NCBI GenBank assembly: GCA_007125875.1
Contig: SLCI01000258.1
Span: 1-14,455, forward strand
Source of the DNA: Kiritimatiellia bacterium
GTDB taxonomy: Bacteria; Verrucomicrobiota; Kiritimatiellia; SLAD01
DNA: 14,455 nt
Reading direction: 5' to 3'
The notes under the pieces: generated by a model
Seen by the model: only the letters and a program-made list of their open reading frames with translations
Database searches by the model: none
Told to the model about the DNA's origin: nothing
Program-made: the position numbers and the translations under genes
In this document: positions 1 through 6,118 of the stretch, piece after piece
How positions within the stretch are numbered: the first letter of the stretch is position 1
Layout of the letters: each line of letters starts with the position of its first letter

Positions 1-129
1 ACGGGTCAGGTGCGGCCTAGCGCTAGGCGCGTGGGGCGGTGCTGGACTCTTGTCCGCGCCGTCCCGCGGAACAACGCGATAGGGCGTAGCTGGCACGGAC
101 CATCGCGCGACCCCTTCGGCCACCGCCAA
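1..129. repeat. 129-bp intergenic repeat, copy A
   Basis: This stretch matches 4318-4446 without indels at a constant offset of 4317, with about 6-7 mismatches (about 95% identity). It contains a perfect 14-bp palindrome at 15-28 (GCCTAGCGCTAGGC), a small hairpin GGAC-TCTT-GTCC at 44-55 and a right end (ACCCCTTCGGCCACCGCCAA) that recurs alone near 1785-1812. The window begins inside or at the edge of the copy, so its left limit is unknown. No gene is seen in it; the open frame across it is explained by low stop frequency in GC-rich repeat DNA. Confidence 0.9.
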
Positions 130-230
130 CCAACAATCGCGTCCCCCACCCCGCCACCCCCTCGGAACTTGACGTCCATCCTCGATTCTTCCAACCTCGC
201 AGCATCAAGGCGACTATGAGAGGAAAAGGA

Positions 231-1370
231 ATGATGCGGTTGAATGGTTCGGCACTGGGCATGGTCGTCGTTTGTTGCCTCACGCTGGCGCAATGGCTGG
301 CGCATACGGTCCGAGCGGCGGACATCGTGCATATGACGAACGGTCAGACCATGTCAGGGATCGTTCGCGAAGAATCCGAATCCTACATCGTCCTCCAGGT
401 CGGGACGGGATCCATAACCCTGCCGCGCGCCCGGATCGCCCGCATTGAGCGCGGGGACGACGCGTCGCACGAACGCATTCACGAGCTATGGCGGGAGCGC
501 AACTGGTTGCAAGCACAACACGTGCCACCCGGTTTCGAGGAGTTAGCGACGAAGGTGCGTATGGTGTCCGCCCGACGGACGGAAGCGATGCGGGCCCGTA
601 CGGCCATGGCCGCTGACGTCGCGGCTTCGCGAAGGCAAGAGGATCATGCGCGCACATTGTATCGACGCTTAACCGAAGCAGCGAGCATGCTGGAAACGTT
701 GGACCCCTTAAATGAGCCAATCCGCTATAATGAGACTGTGGTTGAGCATAATCGCCTACGCGCCGAACTGGCCCTTTTGGCGGCAGAGCAACCCGACACG
801 AACCGGCGCGAAGTGGAGCGGTCCCAGCGTATCCACGCCTATCATCAGGCGCTGCTCGACGCGCGCGCCGCACAGACGGCAATGAAAACACAGGGTCCGC
901 TATCGGAGGACAGCGAGCGTTTCCTCGCACGGGCCGATGAAATGCTCACCCGGTTCGATGAAGAATTCTCTACGGAGGAAATCCCGGTCGAACAAGAAGC
1001 GGGCGGGTTACTGGTGACGGCCCTGATCAACGGACGTGCCCATGGCCGCTTCCTTGTGGATACAGGCGCCTTCGGCGTGATCTTGACCCATGCCTTTGCG
1101 GATCAGCTCGGGTTAGACTGGCGCGCCCTGCCAACCAGTTCCGTCATCCTGGCCGACGGAACGCGAGTGCAAGCACGCTCCCTCCGCTTGGAATCAGTCC
1201 AAGTCGGACGCTTTCGTGTACCCGATGTCCATGCGGCCATCCTGCCCTCCGCTGGCAAGGCGCATACCGATGGGTTGCTCGGCATGAGCTTCCTGCGCCA
1301 TTTTAACATGACATTGGATGGTCAAAGCGGCCGCATGGTGCTACGCGAATTCGATCCGCAACGCCCATGA
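231..1370 (+). CDS. Exported retropepsin-like aspartyl protease with N-terminal beta-type domain and coiled-coil linker
   Basis: This 379-aa protein starts with a signal peptide (hydrophobic core about residues 8-22, likely cleavage VRA|AD near residue 29), so it acts outside the cytoplasm. Residues about 32-76 form a small module (HMTNGQTMSGIV ... ITLPRARIARIERG) of a kind common at the N-terminus of exported PVC proteins. Residues about 80-250 are charged and helical, probably coiled coil. Residues about 259-375 look like a retroviral-type aspartyl protease domain: the catalytic DTG lies at 277-279 in FLVDTGAFGVIL, and the GLLGMSFL motif follows at about 348-355. A single domain like this must dimerise to be active. 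I chose ATG 231 because AGGA at 221-224 sits 6 bases upstream; ATG 216 would place that site inside the gene. Substrate unknown. A hairpin repeat begins two bases after the stop. Confidence 0.8.
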   Translation: MMRLNGSALGMVVVCCLTLAQWLAHTVRAADIVHMTNGQTMSGIVREESESYIVLQVGTGSITLPRARIARIERGDDASHERIHELWRERNWLQAQHVPPGFEELATKVRMVSARRTEAMRARTAMAADVAASRRQEDHARTLYRRLTEAASMLETLDPLNEPIRYNETVVEHNRLRAELALLAAEQPDTNRREVERSQRIHAYHQALLDARAAQTAMKTQGPLSEDSERFLARADEMLTRFDEEFSTEEIPVEQEAGGLLVTALINGRAHGRFLVDTGAFGVILTHAFADQLGLDWRALPTSSVILADGTRVQARSLRLESVQVGRFRVPDVHAAILPSAGKAHTDGLLGMSFLRHFNMTLDGQSGRMVLREFDPQRP

Positions 1371-1372
1371 GA

Positions 1373-1396
1373 CCGATCGCTGAGGGTCGGCCTACA
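1373..1396 (+). repeat. Hairpin repeat family 1, copy a
   Basis: The stem is CCGATC (1373-1378) with GGTCGG (1385-1390) around loop GCTGAG, followed by CCTACA. One pair is a T-G wobble, intermediate between the fully paired A-T version (copies c, d) and the G-C version (copy b). It starts two bases after the TGA of the upstream gene. Confidence 0.8.
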
Positions 1397-1410
1397 GCGC
1401 GCAGCAGCCT

Positions 1411-1459
1411 TGTTTTTTGTTATTCGTTTTTCGTTCGTCGTTGGGGAACTACGGATGAC
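1411..1459 (+). repeat. T-rich repeat family 3, copy a
   Basis: A TTGTTTTTTGTTATTCG-type tract is followed by TTCGTTCGTCGTTGGGGAAC and TACGGATGAC. It matches 3951-4004 nearly base for base, and its central part matches 3661-3690. In copies a and c the sequence after it is degenerate GGATGAC/GGATAG-type simple repeat. Function unknown. Confidence 0.85.
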
Positions 1460-1563
1460 GCGGATAGGGCAGATGAATTGTTTGTGCGCCGAGTGCACTC
1501 CCGGGGTGACGCGACGGGGATTGTGAGTACCGCACTCTTCCACGCAAATCTGAGTCGGAACAC

Positions 1564-1588
1564 GCCGACCGCTGAGGGTCGGCCTACA
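1564..1588 (+). repeat. Hairpin repeat family 1, copy b
   Basis: A perfect 7-bp stem GCCGACC/GGTCGGC (1564-1570 with 1577-1583) surrounds loop GCTGAG and is followed by CTACA. Compared with copies c and d, one stem pair is changed on both sides (T-A to C-G), so pairing is kept. Confidence 0.85.
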
Positions 1589-1606
1589 ACAGGTTGCACG
1601 TGAAAC

Positions 1607-1664
1607 GGCGATCCGCATTCGCCTTCGCAAAGCCTACGGCGGAACAAGAGCGGACGCCCTACAG
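1607..1664 (+). repeat. Nested hairpin repeat family 2, copy a
   Basis: An outer stem pairs GGCG-at-CCGC (1607-1616) with GCGG-ac-GCC (ending 1658). Inside it CCGCATTCGCC and GGCGG can pair again. The unit ends CCCTACAG, like the end of family 1. It matches 4182-4239 almost perfectly, and a short form lacking the inner part lies at 4478-4504. Confidence 0.8.
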
Positions 1665-1676
1665 GAAACGCATAAG

Positions 1677-1705
1677 CCAACCGAAGGTGTGCTGTGCGGT
1701 GGACG
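1677..1705 (+). repeat. Repeat family 4, copy a
   Basis: The core CAACCGAAGGTGTGCTGTGC (here starting CCAACC) recurs at 3913-3942 and 4242-4280. At this site and at 4242 it follows family 2 directly and is followed by GGTGG, so families 2 and 4 travel as a pair. Confidence 0.8.
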
Positions 1706-1784
1706 GGAAGCGGGCCACGCGATACGTGATGCGAGATACTGCCCCTATCCCGAATCTCGAATCCTGAATCTCATATCGCGACAA

Positions 1785-1812
1785 GCGACCCCTTCGGCCA
1801 CCGCCAATCCAC
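1785..1812 (+). repeat. Fragment of the 129-bp repeat (right end)
   Basis: GCGACCCCTTCGGCCACCGC and the following AATCCAC match the right end of the 129-bp repeat, closest to copy B. Only the last ~28 bases are present, followed by a degraded family 1 right arm (GGATCGGC near 1830-1837). This points to a truncated or rearranged copy. Confidence 0.75.
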
Positions 1813-1866
1813 ATAAACGAGCCGCGAGAGGATCGGCCGACAGCGACCATTTAAACGGCAGCAACT

Positions 1867-3558
1867 TTATTCTGTTGCGGGCGTGTCCTGGGATGTCGCC
1901 GCCTGAATCGCCTTGGTGACCCCCGGCAGATCCATCAATGTCAGGCCATACATTTCATGCCCGTCAACCCAGGACTTGCTCACGATGGTGCCATCGTGCG
2001 GCGACAATTCACTGATCCAGGCCAGGGGTAGCATAGGGAGCGCATCTTGGGCCATATGCAGAAACTCGGCGGCTCTCAGCAGCGATATTTCAACGAAGTT
2101 ATCGCCCAAGTTCGGCCACGCCGACTGAATAGGCGGAGCTTGTGTCAGCGGAGCACCACCATCAAGAATCCGATCAATCATCCGATCCATCGTCTGTTCG
2201 GAACCGGACACCGTGAGGATAATATCGCCAATGAACGCATACGCACTGCTCATATCTGCCAGGAAGGGCAGCATCATTTCCGTCATAGCCTTGACCTCGG
2301 GATCGTCGATACCGATCGTGCTATCCATCGAATAGCCCAGGATTTCGATCTCACGATAGACACGAGGAGCGTACGGGCGAACCACAGCAGTGTCATCGGC
2401 CGCCGTGCCCATTAGCCGTTCGATATGATCGATGTAATCAGACATTTGCGCCTGCATCGCGTCAGGATCTTGCACACGCATGGCCTGAATGACATCGAAC
2501 GGCATCGCCTCATCGCCCGCATCCCGATTGGCGAGGACTCCGATCGCGATGTCGCCACCGTACTGCCCCCGCATCATCTCTATTGCCGGCTCGAGAATCT
2601 CCAACAATTCTGCCTGATCCGCGTCCATCGCCAAAATGGGCCGCATGAAATCAAGATAGAGATCGAAAAACGCATCGGGAACTTTCAAATAACTGACGGA
2701 GGCATAAATGGACTCCTCTGGCAGCAAGGAAAGAAACTGGTCACTCGGCCGCTTCATCGAGGCAATCAGTTCGGCTAGCAAATTATTGGGATTGGCTCGT
2801 AGATAGGTACTGACATGAAGGTGGTCGCCATCCGCCTCCAAACCAAGCCCGGTCGCGCGCATGGTACGGAAGATCTCCAATAAGACTCGGCTCCACTCGC
2901 TCACCATTTGGGCATCGACGGCGGCGTCATCCGCCGGCAATCCAGCGAGGCTCGTGTTTAGTGCAGACCCCATAAATTCGATCCATTGATCTGGATAAAG
3001 AACAAGAGCAATCGCGCCCTCCACGGAATCGACCCCCTCGTCCGGCAACACGGATAATGCCCCCGGGTCGGTAGCCAGCCGAATTACGGTTTCAGCGTCA
3101 TCGACATAAATCGCGGGGAAAGGCACTTGTACCGGTGCCCCCATTGGCCGGGTCAGTCGTACACCGGGCCCGTCCCAAGCTTCATCGATGGGCCAGACGG
3201 ACTTGAGCGATTGGAAGAAGGTGTCGCCGGCATCGACGTCCTTAGTTATCGCGAGCTGCAGATCTGGCTGGTCATGAAAGTGGCCGGTTTTTGTGAAAGC
3301 CGCAATCCGCATGGGCGCGCTGAGATCGAGCCCGTTATTGTCCATGACACCGAACGGCATCAGCAGACCAAAGCCCAGCATCTCCTCTTCGACGTGGACC
3401 TCGAACGGTTCACTCAGATAACCCACGCTACGGGCTAGCCGATCCAGGCCGCGCACTTCCAATTGCAGCAGCAAGGTCGAGGCCGTAGCGGAGAAGGTAT
3501 AGCAAATGGTTAGGCAGGCAATGACAGTCCAGCGAGACAGGCGATTGGGTACATTCAT
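1867..3558 (-). CDS. Large exported protein of unknown function
   Basis: The product has 563 aa. It begins with a clear signal peptide (RLSRWTVIACLTICYTFSA, cleavage near residue 24-27), so it is probably periplasmic or surface-bound. There is no further membrane segment and no catalytic motif I recognise. The mature protein is acidic and rich in Asp, Met and Leu. It seems to have repeated segments of similar build: motifs such as DQFLSLLPEESIYASVSYLK and the earlier VEGAIALVLYPDQ suggest duplicated alpha/beta units. The general layout recalls DUF3352-like exported proteins, but this is only a resemblance. The start is supported by GAGGA about 9 bases upstream of the ATG. It is flanked on both sides by repeat-filled spacers and is not in an operon. 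Confidence 0.8.
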   Translation of the reverse strand: MNVPNRLSRWTVIACLTICYTFSATASTLLLQLEVRGLDRLARSVGYLSEPFEVHVEEEMLGFGLLMPFGVMDNNGLDLSAPMRIAAFTKTGHFHDQPDLQLAITKDVDAGDTFFQSLKSVWPIDEAWDGPGVRLTRPMGAPVQVPFPAIYVDDAETVIRLATDPGALSVLPDEGVDSVEGAIALVLYPDQWIEFMGSALNTSLAGLPADDAAVDAQMVSEWSRVLLEIFRTMRATGLGLEADGDHLHVSTYLRANPNNLLAELIASMKRPSDQFLSLLPEESIYASVSYLKVPDAFFDLYLDFMRPILAMDADQAELLEILEPAIEMMRGQYGGDIAIGVLANRDAGDEAMPFDVIQAMRVQDPDAMQAQMSDYIDHIERLMGTAADDTAVVRPYAPRVYREIEILGYSMDSTIGIDDPEVKAMTEMMLPFLADMSSAYAFIGDIILTVSGSEQTMDRMIDRILDGGAPLTQAPPIQSAWPNLGDNFVEISLLRAAEFLHMAQDALPMLPLAWISELSPHDGTIVSKSWVDGHEMYGLTLMDLPGVTKAIQAATSQDTPATE

Positions 3559-3648
3559 CTTGAGTAGTCCTCACGTCGATTTCAGTTTGAATTCGGAACC
3601 TCCAACACCGAGAGGGTAGTGAAGATGGACGGACTATTCCAAGCGCAA

Positions 3649-3654
3649 ACTATA
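3649..3654 (-). promoter_or_regulatory. Possible -10 element for the 563-aa gene
   Basis: Read on the minus strand this is TATAGT, five of six matches to the sigma-70 consensus, about 91 bases before the ATG at 3558. The hexamer 17 bases further upstream does not resemble TTGACA and falls in a family 3 repeat. The call rests on the -10 alone. Confidence 0.3.
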
Positions 3655-3660
3655 CCGAAT

Positions 3661-3690
3661 CTCGTTCGTCGTTGGGGAACTGCGGGTGAC
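3661..3690 (+). repeat. Repeat family 3, copy b (short)
   Basis: CTCGTTCGTCGTTGGGGAAC followed by TGCGGGTGAC matches the middle of copies a and c. The T-rich left part is missing and replaced by CCGAATCT, which also occurs near 1749-1756. Confidence 0.75.
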
Positions 3691-3742
3691 GGGGATAATG
3701 CCGATGCTTTGCTTACGTGCACGCGGATCAGGACAGGAAAGC

Positions 3743-3767
3743 GCCGATCGCAGAGGATCGGCCTACA
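3743..3767 (+). repeat. Hairpin repeat family 1, copy c
   Basis: A perfect 7-bp stem GCCGATC/GATCGGC (3743-3749 with 3756-3762) surrounds loop GCAGAG and is followed by CTACA. It is identical to copy d at 4122-4146, including the preceding GGAAAGC. Confidence 0.85.
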
Positions 3768-3806
3768 ACAGTCACGCGATACACGATTCGGGATGCGGGC
3801 TCGCCA

Positions 3807-3828
3807 CCGCCTAACGGCGGCAGCTACA
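3807..3828 (+). repeat. CCGCC-TAAC-GGCGG hairpin ending in CTACA
   Basis: A 5-bp perfect GC stem (3807-3811 with 3816-3820) carries a TAAC tetraloop and is followed by CAGCTACA. The stem differs from families 1 and 2, but the CTACA end is shared, so it may be a further member of the same kind of element. Confidence 0.55.
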
Positions 3829-3912
3829 AAAGACTGTCTCGTGGCCGCGTACGTTAGTGCGTGGACCGCTTGCCGGGACTCCGGCTTCCGCGAGGCAAAG
3901 CTCAACAGATAA

Positions 3913-3942
3913 CGCGCACGACAACCGAAGGTGTGCTGTGCA
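3913..3942 (+). repeat. Repeat family 4, copy b
   Basis: CGCGCACGACAACCGAAGGT and the following GTGCTGTGC match 4243-4272 closely and 1677-1701 in the core. Here it precedes family 3 instead of following family 2, showing that the blocks have been reshuffled. Confidence 0.8.
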
Positions 3943-3950
3943 GAAACCTC

Positions 3951-4004
3951 GTTTTTCGTTATTCGTTTTTCGTTTTTCGTTCGTCGTTGGGGAACTACGG
4001 ATGA
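3951..4004 (+). repeat. T-rich repeat family 3, copy c
   Basis: This copy has two to three tandem TTTTTCGTT units, then TTCGTTCGTCGTTGGGGAAC and TACGGATGAC. It differs from copy a mainly in the number of TTTTTCGT units, suggesting slippage. Confidence 0.85.
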
Positions 4005-4121
4005 CACCGATAGCGCGGATGATTTTCTTATGTGCAGAGTGCGTTCTCAAGGTGACGAAACGGGTATCGTGAGGTCAGTACTCATACTCCTACTCGTACA
4101 CGCGAATCTGAGCCGGAAAGC

Positions 4122-4146
4122 GCCGATCGCAGAGGATCGGCCTACA
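4122..4146 (+). repeat. Hairpin repeat family 1, copy d
   Basis: GCCGATC/GATCGGC stem (4122-4128 with 4135-4141), loop GCAGAG, then CTACA. It is preceded by CGCGAATCTGAGCCGGAAAG, as copy b is preceded by CGCAAATCTGAGTCGGAACA. The relationship to copy b therefore extends well beyond the hairpin. Confidence 0.85.
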
Positions 4147-4181
4147 ACAAGGTCCACGCGAACGTAAGGCCATACCGCAAC

Positions 4182-4239
4182 AGCGATCCGCATTCGCCTT
4201 CGCAAAGCCTACGGCGGAATAAGAGCGGACGCCCTACAG
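4182..4239 (+). repeat. Nested hairpin repeat family 2, copy b
   Basis: This matches 1607-1664 with very few changes (GGAATAAGAG against GGAACAAGAG) and ends GCCCTACAG. It lies between family 1 copy d and family 4 copy c, the same order as at 1564-1705. Confidence 0.8.
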
Positions 4240-4241
4240 GT

Positions 4242-4280
4242 CACGCGCACGACAACCGAAGGTGCGCTGTGCGGTGGGCG
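4242..4280 (+). repeat. Repeat family 4, copy c
   Basis: CACGCGCACGACAACCGAAG followed by GTGCGCTGTGCGGTGG matches copies a and b. It completes the second family 1-2-4 block. Confidence 0.8.
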
Positions 4281-4287
4281 AAGGGGG

Positions 4288-4307
4288 CAAATTCGGTCAC
4301 GAATTTG
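4288..4307. repeat. Perfect 8-bp inverted repeat
   Basis: CAAATTCG (4288-4295) pairs with CGAATTTG (4300-4307) around a GTCA loop. It is AT-richer than the surrounding hairpins and seen only once. There is no T-run after it on either strand, so it is unlikely to be a terminator. It could be an operator or part of the adjoining 129-bp repeat unit. Confidence 0.55.
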
Positions 4308-4317
4308 AGCGCGTGGG

Positions 4318-4446
4318 ATGGGTCAGATGCGGCCTAGCGCTAGGCGCGCGGGGCGGTGCTGGACTCTTGTCCGCGCCGACCCGCGCAACAACGCGATAGG
4401 TCGTAGCTGGCACGGACCATCGCGCGACCCCTTCGGCCACCGCCAA
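4318..4446. repeat. 129-bp intergenic repeat, copy B
   Basis: This is the second copy of the unit at 1-129, in the same orientation, with the 14-bp palindrome at 4332-4345. Together the copies bracket the aspartyl-protease and 563-aa genes (a 4.3 kb segment), so recombination between them could delete or duplicate that segment. Confidence 0.9.
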
Positions 4447-4477
4447 TCCACGCAAGCGATCCGCATGGCCCCCGAAC

Positions 4478-4504
4478 GGCGATCCGCGAGCGGACGCCCT
4501 GCAT
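4478..4504 (+). repeat. Nested hairpin repeat family 2, short copy c
   Basis: GGCGATCCGC-gag-CGGACGCC keeps the outer stem of family 2 but lacks the inner 30 bases, and the end is CCTGCA in place of CCTACA. A further left-half fragment (AAGCGATCCGCAT) lies at 4454-4466. It sits about 60 bases before the glpK start. Confidence 0.65.
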
Positions 4505-4513
4505 GTCTGGCAC

Positions 4514-4542
4514 TTTAAGAATGCAACTCCCTATGCTAGAGT
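4514..4542 (+). promoter_or_regulatory. Weak possible promoter for glpK
   Basis: TTTAAG (4514-4519), 17 bases, then TG-C-TAGAGT (4534-4542) gives an extended -10 with three to four matches in each hexamer. It would leave a leader of about 16 bases before ATG 4565. A true promoter could equally lie in the repeats upstream. Confidence 0.25.
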
Positions 4543-4564
4543 GCCTGCAGATGGAGGGCTTGTG

Positions 4565-6079
4565 ATGAAATACGTGTTGGCTTTGGATCAGGGAACAACC
4601 AGTTCACGCGCAATCATTTTCAACCGGCGCGGCCGCATCAAAGCGATGGCGCAACGCGAATTTCGACAGCTTTACCCGAAGCCAGGCTGGGTCGAACATC
4701 GCCCAGCCGAAATCTGGTCCTCGCAAAGCAGCGTAGCGGCCGAAGCCCTCGCCCAAGCAGGCCTCTCGGCCTCCGAAATCGCTGCGATCGGGATTACAAA
4801 CCAACGCGAAACGACGGTGATCTGGGACCGCAACACCGGGAAACCGATCTACAACGCGATCGTCTGGCAGGATCGCCGCACCGCATCCTGGTGCGAGGAA
4901 TTCAAAGCCTCAAAAGCGGCAACCAAGATTCGCAAAAAGTCCGGACTGATGCCTGACCCCTACTTTGCCGGCACCAAGGTTCGCTGGATTCTCGATAACG
5001 TGAAGGGGGCGCGGCGCCGGGCGGAACGCGGTGAACTGGCGTTCGGGACCGTCGATAGCTGGCTGCTCTGGAAACTGACCCGCGGCGAAATGCATGCCAC
5101 GGATATCGGTAACGCATCCCGCACGCTGTGCTTCAACATTCACACCTGCGACTGGGATGACGAGCTGCTCGATCTCCTCAACATCCCGCGCGCCATCCTG
5201 CCCGAGGTCCGATCCTCCAGCGAAGTCTATGCGGAAGTAGGCGGCCGTTCCATCCTCTCAGGCATCCCGATCGCTGGCATCGCTGGCGATCAACATGCCG
5301 CGCTATTTGGACAAGCCTGCTTCACGCCCGGCATGGCCAAAAACACCTACGGCACGGGTTGCTTTTTGCTGCTGAACACCGGCACGAAACCAGTCGAATC
5401 GAAAAACAACCTGCTCACCACGATCGCCTGGCAAGTCGACGGCAAGATTGAGTACGCACTGGAAGGCAGCGTCTTCACGGCGGGCGCGGTGGTGCAGTGG
5501 TTACGTGACGGACTCAAATTCATCGCGTCCGCACCCGAGATCAATCGATTAGCGAATCAAGTGAAGGACACCGATGACGTCTATATCGTACCGGCCTTCT
5601 CCGGGCTGGGCGCGCCCCACTGGGATCCATACGCGCGCGGCACGATTGTGGGGCTAACACGCGGCACGACGCGCGCGCACCTGGCGCAGGCGGCCTTGGA
5701 AGCGATCGCCTATCAATCGTATGACGTCTTGAAGGCGATGGAAGCCGATGCCGGTATCCGCTTGAAGACCTTGCGCGTAGATGGCGGTGCAAGTGCAAGT
5801 CGCTTGCTGATGCAGTTTCAGGCGGACTTGTTACGGGTCCCGGTCGTGCGACCGCGGATCACAGAAACGACGGCGCTGGGCGCCGCGTATCTGGCTGGGC
5901 TCGCAGTCGGCTTTTGGAAAAACCGCAAAGAGATCGCTGACCAATGGACCGTGGAACAGACCTTCAAGCCGAAAGCCCCGGCTAAGGCGATGGCGGCGAA
6001 GCGACAAGCTTGGGATCGCGCGGTGGAACGCGCGAAACAATGGGTCGAGCCGGAAACTCCGGCGCGAAAAACCAAATAA
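4565..6079 (+). CDS. glpK: Glycerol kinase
   Basis: This enzyme transfers phosphate from ATP to glycerol, giving sn-glycerol 3-phosphate in the cytoplasm. The 504 aa match the usual GlpK length. Visible FGGY-kinase features are the N-terminal phosphate loop LALDQGTTSSRAI (residues 5-17), glycerol contacts at NQRET (R82, E83), Tyr133 in DPYF and Asp242 in GIAGDQHAALFGQ, the FGGY signature region GLTRGTTRAHLAQAALEAIA (363-382) and the ATP-site VDGGAS (405-410). I chose ATG 4565 because GGAGG at 4553-4557 sits 7 bases upstream and the N-terminus then aligns with the family; an upstream GTG at 4541 would add eight residues. It is first gene of a probable three-gene cluster. No glpF or glpD lies nearby, so the glycerol source and next step are encoded elsewhere. 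Confidence 0.97.
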   Translation: MKYVLALDQGTTSSRAIIFNRRGRIKAMAQREFRQLYPKPGWVEHRPAEIWSSQSSVAAEALAQAGLSASEIAAIGITNQRETTVIWDRNTGKPIYNAIVWQDRRTASWCEEFKASKAATKIRKKSGLMPDPYFAGTKVRWILDNVKGARRRAERGELAFGTVDSWLLWKLTRGEMHATDIGNASRTLCFNIHTCDWDDELLDLLNIPRAILPEVRSSSEVYAEVGGRSILSGIPIAGIAGDQHAALFGQACFTPGMAKNTYGTGCFLLLNTGTKPVESKNNLLTTIAWQVDGKIEYALEGSVFTAGAVVQWLRDGLKFIASAPEINRLANQVKDTDDVYIVPAFSGLGAPHWDPYARGTIVGLTRGTTRAHLAQAALEAIAYQSYDVLKAMEADAGIRLKTLRVDGGASASRLLMQFQADLLRVPVVRPRITETTALGAAYLAGLAVGFWKNRKEIADQWTVEQTFKPKAPAKAMAAKRQAWDRAVERAKQWVEPETPARKTK

Positions 6080-6118
6080 CTGGACTTCCCCTGCGGGATA
6101 CTCTATCGCTGAACGATT

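Larger units (their letters stand above)
1371..1866. other. Gene-free spacer built from shuffled repeats
   Basis: The 496 bases between the aspartyl-protease gene and the convergent 563-aa gene hold, in order: a CCGATC/GGTCGG hairpin, a T-rich TTCGTT block, a second hairpin of the same family, a 58-bp nested hairpin unit, an ACCGAAGGTGTGCTGTGC block, a tract of near-repeated GAATCTC/GAATCCTGAATCTC around 1750-1772 and a 28-bp fragment of the 129-bp repeat. Open frames here run through these repeats on both strands and have no plausible gene features. No clear rho-independent terminator is visible for either converging gene. Confidence 0.8.
3559..4564. other. About 1 kb gene-free spacer made of shuffled repeats
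   Basis: Between the divergent 563-aa gene and glpK lie a possible promoter for the former, copies of all repeat families seen at 1371-1866, a CCGCC-TAAC-GGCGG hairpin, an 8-bp AT-rich hairpin and the second 129-bp repeat. The order differs from the first spacer, though family 1 to family 2 to family 4 is kept once (4122-4280). Several short frames are open on both strands, but each is repeat-derived and lacks Shine-Dalgarno support. I see no RNA gene. Confidence 0.8.

Noticed and set aside
280..930. 216-codon minus-strand frame opposite the aspartyl-protease gene
   Set aside because: It is the antisense shadow of a gene with a signal peptide, Shine-Dalgarno site and recognisable domain; its own translation is Arg/Pro-rich without motifs.
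1373..1417. Terminator of the aspartyl-protease gene (hairpin then TTGTTTTTTG)
   Set aside because: The T-run begins about 20 bases after the stem rather than directly after it, and the hairpin is a member of a repeat family found elsewhere without T-runs.
3809..3860. Integron attC site (GCCTAAC ... GTTAG with inner GCGGC/GCCGC pairing)
   Set aside because: The outer CTAAC/GTTAG and inner arms do pair, but the spacers (1 and 4 bases) are uneven, the right core is not a proper GTTRRRY, and there is no integrase or cassette array. Probably a chance fold in repeat DNA.
3582..4167. Short proteins in the repeat spacer, such as frames containing RSSPTTNEKR or FSFVVGELRM
   Set aside because: They translate the family 3 repeat in various frames on both strands, lack ribosome sites and have no independent protein features.
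4508..4525. Sigma-54 promoter before glpK (CTGGCAC ... TGCAA)
   Set aside because: The GG and GC pairs are 12 bases apart where sigma-54 promoters need 10, and this spacing is strict.
1371..4564. CRISPR array
   Set aside because: The repeats are of several kinds, unevenly spaced and longer than CRISPR repeats; there are no regular unique spacers and no cas genes.
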